Shown here one piece after another: positions 56,764 to 64,000 of a stretch of 64,000 nucleotides of DNA (positions are counted from its first letter, which is position 1; every line of letters begins with the position of its first letter). The notes beneath the pieces are model-generated. The model had not been told where the DNA came from. It did not search any database and saw nothing but the letters and a program-made list of their open reading frames with translations. The stretch lies in the NCBI GenBank assembly GCA_047967505.1, contig CM106538.1. One strand, written 5' to 3'. Position numbers and translations under genes: made by a program. Source of the DNA: Dipteris shenzhenensis (Eukaryota > Polypodiophyta > Polypodiopsida > Gleicheniales).

Positions 56764-56990
56764 TGTTAACCACATTGGTTAACTGTCTCATTTTTAAGGC
56801 ATTTTACGACACTTCTATTCTTCAAGATGTATATTTTAAAGTCCTCGATGATTTTCCGAGGCAAGTGTAATCATAGTAGAAGCCTATGAAGTTGTTCCCA
56901 CCCTTAGGGCCAGCCAGGAATAAAAGTTATGAGCCACAATGGCTTCAAAAGGATAAAAAAGGCCTTTTAGGGTAGAATTAGGTCAAAATT
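56764..56990 (+). mobile_element. 3' LTR, truncated by the inverted-repeat arm
   Basis: Begins TGTTAACCACATTGGTTAAC (itself a hairpin) and matches 21167-21275 from about 56872 (AGCCTATGAAGTTGTTCCCA) to about 56975. It ends at 56990, where the right arm begins, so only about 227 bases of U3 remain. Confidence 0.65.
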
Positions 56991-57371
56991 TTTGGGAATT
57001 TTCATTAGTTTTGGAACTAGGATTGGGTGAATCCCATTGAAATTGGGAATTTTCATTAATTTTGGAACTAGCATTCCACATTACTTTTTATGAGCATAAC
57101 AAAATGGATTTTAAATTTGCTTTATCACAAATAAATTGAAGTTTATTAATTTCAAGTTGGCTATAATCCTTGCATCATTGTGGTGTTAACAAACACCATT
57201 ACAAACCAACACACAGTTTCTATTCATAAAAGTTTATGCAAAATCAAGTTTTTTAAAACCATATCTGATTGTGGTGTTAACAAACACCTTTTTAAATCAA
57301 CATAAGATACTCAACATCATTTTACATTGAACATATGTTCCTTGGTAGGATGAAAGGAGAATTACACAAAG

Positions 57372-60011
57372 CTAGTGGTGAGCCAAGCTTTCCTTTGCCT
57401 TTGCACACACACTCATCGGTATTTTTACTTTTGTTGCTTTTTTTGGGCCCTTTGATACCCATGAAAACACAACTGAATCCACAAGCTCCCATCGAGGGGG
57501 GTCTTTCTTATTGCACCCCCAAAATTTATTCCAACAATCCGCATACACCTCTCCCATGCTCAGATTCACATTTCTACACACTGGTGCCCAATATTGTATG
57601 AAGAATTTCTTAAAGTTCTCTGATGATATGTCCATATCAATATTGGTCGGGGCTTCTCCCAACCAAGTTAGGCATTCATTTTCTGTTGGATGAACCAAAA
57701 CAAAGTCTCCTTTCCTAACATCAACAATTGGTTTAAATGCATCCTTTGGCTTCCCACTTAATGGACCACAATAGTGATCATTGAATTCTTCAATGCCTTC
57801 AAATTGCTCCATTTCTCTATTAACATCCTCCTCAAAGGTATCATCTCCTCCAGCAGAAGGCCAAAAAGAATGGTACAAACCTTGAGTTTGGGAGTTTGGC
57901 TTTTGGAGTTCTAACACCATATTTCTCCAGTACTCAAGGATAGGCTGTATGTACAAACTGAACTCTGATTGAGACCCTTGAGTTGTCGACCATTTCTCCC
58001 AGTACTTGATGTAGTCTTTGATGCCCTGTACAGTTTGCATATGTTCCTTTATGTATTCAAACATTGGCAAAAGCCTAGGAACCCCACTAGGTAGCATTGG
58101 TTTGCCATCTCCATTCCTTTTCCATAGCTCAATAGCCCCTTGTCTAGGCTCCCACAGTTCAGATTTCGGGTGGATCTTATATTGCATAACTAGAATATTG
58201 TCCTTCATGTAAAACAAGAATTGCAAGGGCTTTGAATGTCCCACCGAGACATCCGAGTCTTCACATAAGTAGCCATCAATAAACCCCTTGAAGTCTGGAA
58301 TTTTTGTCATTGAAAATGGTGAAGGGAAGGAACTTTGGCACTCCATGAAAGTGAACATCAAATGTGGAAATGTGAAAGTTTGGCTCAATCGCAATCTCTC
58401 TGAAAACCTGCTAAACATTGCATCAATGTCTTCATGTGTATGCTCCACCATTAGAAATCCTAGTTGAATGGTCTTAAATGCCCTCCTGGCAACCAACAAA
58501 GACAAATATGCAAATAGATATCTGTTCTTATTTTCTGATGCACAATTATCTAATTGTAGCAGTAATGTCTCTGGCAATTGTTTGAATGAAGGATGTGTGA
58601 ACAAATGATTTGACTCAGAATTTGTTGACATTGTCATTGAGTCCAATAACATGCAAGGTGCTCCCTTAACATTCGATGAACGGTGATGGTGATCTAGAGC
58701 TTTTCTTGAGTTCAAAGCATTCAACAATGCATTACCTGATTTGGGCATTCCATCGTATATTAGGTCACCATACGCATGTTTATCTTATCTCTCAAGGTTT
58801 CTGAGACAAAGAGCAAGAGACCCAAAGGTAAAATTTGGATCCGAAGGCCATAAACTGATTGCAAAGTGTCCATATCATCCCTCGCCATGTCCATGTGTTA
58901 TCATGCCTATCAAAGATACAAGTAACTATGCAGATTTATCAACATCCTTTGCACGAACCTTTAATCTTGGGATTGTTGTTTTCTTCTGATCCATCTTATC
59001 GTGGATAATGCATAGGTATTTACTTGGGTCCATCAAAGACTTCAAACGCCATGCATAGTACAAATTCCTACATGTGCGTTGCGGCAACATGTGAACTCTT
59101 CATCGTTGCATTATTTTCTTATGCTCCTCTTCATTTTTTGTGGCTCCTAACTGATCTTTGATTCCACTGCATGTCGTGCACTTAGAAAACTCACTTGTTT
59201 GGGTGAGGCTAACATCTCTGAACTCAATATTCTAGATCGTATTGAAGGTTGAAGTGGACATCTCCTTTTGCTTCAATTGATTCAATGTTACGTTGACTTC
59301 GCTCAAAATGTCCACTTTCTTGTACACGTCTAGTATTACCAAACGTGTTTCTCTAATTTTATCTTGAGTTGATCTACTCTCATGTGACATCGAGTCTGAG
59401 TTGTTTTCAACGAAGTCTCTCATTATTGCTCTGCCCAATTCCATATGATCCCAAGCCTTCCTCACAATGCCCTTATTCCCATGCATAGAGCGACGCACAC
59501 CACTTTCAAACAAACTCTTATATCGATAATAAGAAGTTTTTGGAATCCCATGCATCTCATACCAAGATTTTGGGCATATCTCAACTCCATTGAAGGTAAA
59601 CCTATATTGCCTAGTTCCCAAAGCATCTACCCAACAAGCCATTGTCATCGAATCATAGACATAATTTGTGCATGCCTCCAATCCCAGACTCCAATAGTCT
59701 TTACATAATTCAAACAACAATACACAATCAACCAATTGACAACACCTTTAATCAATGCTCGAGACCTCACATATCGCTTCCGTTGATAACTTGTTAGTTG
59801 GAGGTTGATGCACTACAACCCTTGCAATTCTATTAGTCATTGTGTACCGCCTTTTCTTGGGTTTTGTATAGCTACACTCATCATCAGGATTCTCTTCAAA
59901 AGTTTCATTTGGAAAATTACTTATTGGTACTTTATCCATGAAGGTAATTCTCTTTATAGGCCACCTAATTAAGTTTAGGCTAATCCAATGATTCTGTATT
60001 AATAGTCCCAT
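57372..60011 (-). pseudogene. DUF7869-type pseudogene, right-arm copy
   Basis: Mirror of 41443-44082 with the same six in-frame stops. It differs by one residue visible in the last exon-like frame: the left copy has Arg in FWRCNKK, this copy has Gly (base 57518). A second difference (58855) lies in the stop-rich part. Confidence 0.8.
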
Positions 60012-60549
60012 CCTCTACTATAATTCCCAAGTCATCATCGCCCAACAGTTCAAAGCCAATGGCCTCGTATGGATATACTAACAATACCACACCTCTACCC
60101 TCTAATGTCTTGTTGTCCACTGACCATAGAAGAACCCTCTTGTGCCTCTAGCCCTCTCGAATACCATGCCCATCACTCAATGTGACTACATCTTTCTCTC
60201 CATTTATATTGTTTGAGGTCTCATTTAAGTTCTCATCTGTCGAATTCTGCTTCTGTAGAAAATCCTTTTTCCATTTTACTACACTTCCGATTAGATCCTC
60301 CAACATGTTTGATTCCATATTTGAAAATGGCAAAGGTACATTGTTGCACATGCACTTATCCACGGTTACGGAAATGTTTCCAGGTCCCAACGTAGCCATT
60401 TGACATATATCATAGGGGTCAATTGCATGAACTCTACCTTTTGCAACAACTTCACTGCCCATCATAAGATTGACACATTCATTGAGAATGAACTCCATGC
60501 GTTGCTCTGCATCACATACAATAGAAGTACCTTGAGATGTGTCTTGCAA
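59994..60549 (-). pseudogene. DUF8039-like fragment, right-arm copy
   Basis: Mirror of 40905-41460; the encoded residues are identical over the 133-codon frame. Confidence 0.45.
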
Positions 60550-60593
60550 GAATGCTCAATCAAAGTGTTTTGGATTCGGTAAAATATTTTCAT

Positions 60594-61314
60594 TTGCAAG
60601 CATTTTGGGTTGGACAAACTTTTGGATCCAGATCCAAAAGTTATATCAAGATCCAAAAGTTGGATCCTTGATGGCCCTTGAAACAATTGAGTTTGCTAAA
60701 GTTTTGGATCCACATCCAAAAGTTGGATTCTTAATTTCCATTGAATCTTGCACACATGCTCAGATTGACGGCAAGGTTTTGGATCCACATCCAAAAGTTT
60801 GAAAACCCCTCTGATCATGCACATATTCCATGTGTGAATGCAAAACTTTTGGATGTGAATCCAAAAGATTGTCCTCCCACTAAGCGAGTGTGCAAATGCA
60901 AACATGTATAGTCTCAATTGAAAAAATTTGATTCTTAACAAGCATACATCCAAAAGTTTTCCTCATCCACATTCAAATTTTTTTTGGATGAACTAGCATT
61001 TTGGGTTGGACAAACTTTTGGATCCACATCCAAAAGTTCGATCCTTGATGGCGCTTGAAACAAAACACACATGCTCAGGCTGAAGTCAAAGTTTTGGATC
61101 CACATCCAAAAGTTTGAAAATCCCTCGGATTATGCACACATTCCATGTGTGAAGGCAGAACTTGTGGATGTGAATCCAAAAGATCTTCATCCCACTAAAC
61201 AAGTGTGCAAATGCAAACATCAATTTAAAAAAAATGATTGATGGGCCATGAAACAAGTACTCATGGTCGGTGTGAGGGCAAAGTTTTGGATCCACATCCA
61301 AAAGTTTAATCTTT
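60594..61314. repeat. TTTTGGA / TCCAAAA hairpin array, right-arm copy
   Basis: Mirror of 40140-40860; unit number and spacing are unchanged. Confidence 0.9.
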
Positions 61315-61393
61315 CATTCATTACCCTTGAATCATGCACACATTCCACGTGTGATGGCATTTTCATCCCAAAAAGAGAGCGACGTTGAACCTC

Positions 61394-61772
61394 TTGTCGA
61401 TTTTGTTATTGTGGAACCAAAAAATTAAATGTTAATCTCAATTAAAAAAATCTTTTTAATCAATTAAGGCATTTAAAATATAAAAAAGTACACATTTAAA
61501 CATCCAAGCATTTAATCAAAAACAAATTTACTAAACACAAATCCACAAAGAAACCAACACAAGATTATCGTCGAAAAATATAGTAAAGGTATATAAAACT
61601 ACATCTACAAATAAATGCTAGTATATATATTATTTTAAATGTATACATTCTATATAACTATAACTAAAATTTTAAAAAACTTAAAAATAAACATAAAATA
61701 TATATATTTATAAATCTACAAACTTGAAAACCTAAAAAAACATATATAAACATAATATATATATATCTTCAA

Positions 61773-61803
<31 letters not shown>

Positions 61804-61854
61804 CAAATACACACACAACTATATATATATATATAAATATATTTATGTTTTTGT
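61394..61854. other. AT-rich tract, right-arm copy
   Basis: Mirror of 39600-40060. The (TA)n run has the same length in both arms. Confidence 0.8.
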
Positions 61855-62611
61855 CCTCAGAGCAGATTCCCATGTGAGCCACGCTCCGCTGGGAATCCCT
61901 TGGATAGCCTTAAATGAGGCTGGGATAGCCAATAGAAACAAAAGAATACAGCAGGGTTTAAAATAGATCCGCCAGGAAGTGCTAGGGAGCGGAATGCAAC
62001 GAAATGCACGTTTCACTGCGCGGGGGATTCGCTCCCAACGGCCTGGCCAAGCTCGCCTCCTGTCCCTCTGCCTTCCAATTTAATAAGGCCAGCACATGCA
62101 CTGCTTTTCGCGGCATGGCCGGTCGACATGCGTCCGACAGAGAACTCGTGGGTTGATCACGAGATAGACGGTGTCTTCCAGCGTACCGAAACGCATGCGT
62201 GGTGAATGTGGGTGATCAGTGATGAGTGTGTGTACTAGCTGTGGCTGGCTGGATGGGTCACTCACGGCACCGACCAAGGGAGTTGTACGCACCCAATGAC
62301 AACGAAATCGTTCTGATCTTAACACACGGGTACTCATCGTCCTTATTAGGAGTTGCAAAAAGAAAGACAATGGTGTGAGAACACAGTGCGCACTGGTGTG
62401 ATTGAGTGTAGTAGCCGTGGCTGGCTGGATGCGCCGAGTGCCGTTAACCTACAAAGCAGTATCGACTATCCTGCCCCTCGTCTGAGAACGCACGTAGTGC
62501 CTGGTGTTATACCCTCTCATCTGAGCACGCAGGAAGCAGCAAGTGTTAGTCGTAAGAGAGAAGAGGAGTGCTAGGGAGGTCTCGTTTGCGCGAGCAAGAG
62601 CATTAACAGAG
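61855..62611 (+). promoter_or_regulatory. Upstream region of the right MACPF-lectin gene
   Basis: Mirror of 38843-39599, with the same GTGGCTGGCTGGATG duplication (near 62240 and 62418) and TTTAATAAGG near 62080. Confidence 0.35.
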
Positions 62612-64000
62612 ATGGCCGAGACAGCTGACGTTATATTGGAGGAGCTAAGACTATCTGCAGTTGCCAACTTTCAAGGATACGAAACGGTGACTGATACTGG
62701 ACGGAGTACCGCCGTGGGCGGGAGCGTGCAGAGGGTCGGCGGCACGCATAGTGTGAAGGTGAATGTGTGCGTGACCATCGAGGAGTTGAAGACAGCACTA
62801 GAGATAGAGCAGTCGTTAACGGCGAGTTTCTTATCGGTTGCGAGCATGGACCAGAAGCTCCAATTCATGGAGCGCCTAAGCGTCACCACCCACAGTACGT
62901 GCATTGTTGTTCATGCGAAGCAGACGGACGGCACAGAAACCATGACGGATGTGTATCTGAGGGAGGGCGTCCAGGCGCCGGCGACCCCCGAGGAGCTGCG
63001 AGATTTCTACATGGTGTATGGCGATTCCTTCATGTCTTCACGAACGACAGGCGGTGAATATTACGCTGTATACACTTACTACTCTCAAACGCGGGAGGAG
63101 CAGCGGCAGCTGACGGTGAGGATGGAGGCGGCAGGCATCTTCTCGGGGGCTAGCGTAAGCGCCTCTTTCCAGACCTCGCTCGACCGCTTCAACTCTTCAG
63201 AGAACACGCGCATATCGTTCGAGCAGAATATGTCTGGCGTATCCAACGTCGAGTTCCCGGCCGCTGACACGATCATCGACTTCGCACTCAAGTTCTCGTC
63301 CTTGCAGCTCGATGCTCCCGTGATCATCAACTTCCACACCACTGGCTACGAGCACGTTCCAGGCAACGCTCAAACTTCACAGTATATTAAAGCACATCAA
63401 CTAAAAGTATTTTCCCGTCGTCTTTCTGTTGCTGTTGGAAGGATTTTAACAATGGTTTGCACTTTGTTCCTGGCTCAGGAATCGCCAGCAGATTCAACTC
63501 CATTGGGGCCAACCGCAACCGGATTGTTGGCTTCGCAGACATGGGCCAGTTGCGAGAACTGCAGAATGACGTAAACTTCATCAGCAAGATCTACAACTTC
63601 TATGGTGGCTATAGTGGCGATACCAAACTCACGCAAGTGAAGAGTCAGGTAGACAAAGACGAGGAGGCGATCCAGGCCATGATCAGGGGCTATCAGGCCG
63701 ACCCCACGCAAGTGGTGGTTCTTCCAAATTTGAGCTCGCTCACCAATGGCACCCCGTCCCTGCAGTTTGTCACCCAGGTATCACCGAGATGGGGTGGAGA
63801 CGGTCAAACCCCCTTTGAAGACGTCGAAGACGTGCTAACCTACTTGGAACAAGAGACACGGATCGCTGCACTTCAAATACGCGCGGGCAGGGTGGTAAAC
63901 AATCTCAAGGTGACCTACACCAATAACAACCGCTCTTGGAGGCTCGATCGCGGCACAGATGTTAATGAACCCAGCGCTGACCTTTCCCCTGAGCTTGCAG
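62612..64000 (+). CDS. MACPF plus jacalin-like lectin gene, right-arm copy (cut by window end)
   Basis: Same gene as 37191-38842, on the plus strand and pointing outward. Exon 1 from the ATG at 62612 carries the MACPF signature; exon 2 from about 63441 reads FADMGQLRELQNDVNFISK and enters the lectin-like part (TYTNNNRSWRLDRGTD) before the window ends. One coding difference from the left copy: residue 220 is Thr here and Ala there (base 63269). Frame is otherwise identical, with no stop. The last 88 codons lie beyond the window. Confidence 0.72.

Larger units (their letters stand above)
44464..56990. other. Spacer between the two arms of the giant inverted repeat
   Basis: 12.5 kb of older, diverged transposon debris, described in the entries that follow. 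No part of it is shared with the arms. Confidence 0.9.
56991..64000. repeat. Right arm of the giant inverted repeat, running off the window
   Basis: Reverse complement of 37454-44463. The (TA)n run, the array, every ORF and the stop-codon set are the same. It continues past the window edge, since the last bases still match. Confidence 0.97.

Noticed and set aside
37454-64000. Plastid genome inverted repeat
   Set aside because: The arms carry no rRNA or plastid genes and the spacer is nuclear transposon debris.

Overview
The window looks like intergenic DNA from a large, repeat-rich plant nuclear genome. There are short GT-AG introns, plant-type Ty1/copia, Ty3/gypsy, CACTA and PIF/Harbinger elements, a SINE-like unit, many microsatellites and almost no host genes. 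I saw no rRNA, tRNA, plastid or bacterial operon genes. A fern or other seed-free plant is my best guess, mainly because the one convincing non-transposon gene is a MACPF (pore-forming family) protein with a jacalin-like lectin tail. This is inference, not proof.

Layout. 1-9.4 kb: the 3' part of an unknown ORF, a tandem array built on a 30-bp palindrome, and decayed fragments. 9.4-14.2 kb: a broken Ty3/gypsy element whose gag-protease part is on the opposite strand from its RT-RNase H-integrase part, followed by a second, different retropepsin ORF just after integrase. 14.2-21 kb: microsatellite and duplicated or inverted non-coding blocks. 21-22.1 kb: an LTR with a TATA box and a scrap of the protein seen intact at 55.6-56.7 kb. 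22.1-23.3 kb: an array built on GGCCATGTGGCC. 23.3-25.5 kb: the 5' part of a Ty1/copia element on the minus strand (LTR, primer-binding site, gag). 26.5-27.7 kb: SINE-like unit, LTR and copia scrap. 30.2-35.0 kb: a CACTA element with a damaged TNP2 transposase gene, an intact three-exon TNPA-like gene, subterminal repeats and a clear terminus.

37.4-64.0 kb is dominated by a very large inverted repeat. Positions 37454-44463 pair with 56991-64000: the two coordinates of every pair sum to 101454 across 7 kb, and I found only three base differences. The right arm runs off the window, so the repeat may be longer. Each arm holds the MACPF-lectin gene (pointing outward), an AT-rich tract, a palindrome-cored array and a DUF7869-type transposase-like pseudogene. 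The 12.5-kb spacer holds older debris: PIF/Harbinger, copia RT/RNase H, an inverted CACTA fragment, gypsy gag-protease, copia RT, and the 3' end of a retroelement with an unrecognised 387-codon ORF directly before its polypurine tract and truncated LTR.

Nothing here forms an operon or pathway. The MACPF-lectin pair are the only likely functional host genes. The TNPA-like gene is the only mobile-element gene I could read through without a break, apart from the 3' retroelement ORF and the post-integrase protease ORF. Many broken frames are stopped by codons one C-to-T change away from Gln or Arg, as expected for methylated, silenced DNA.
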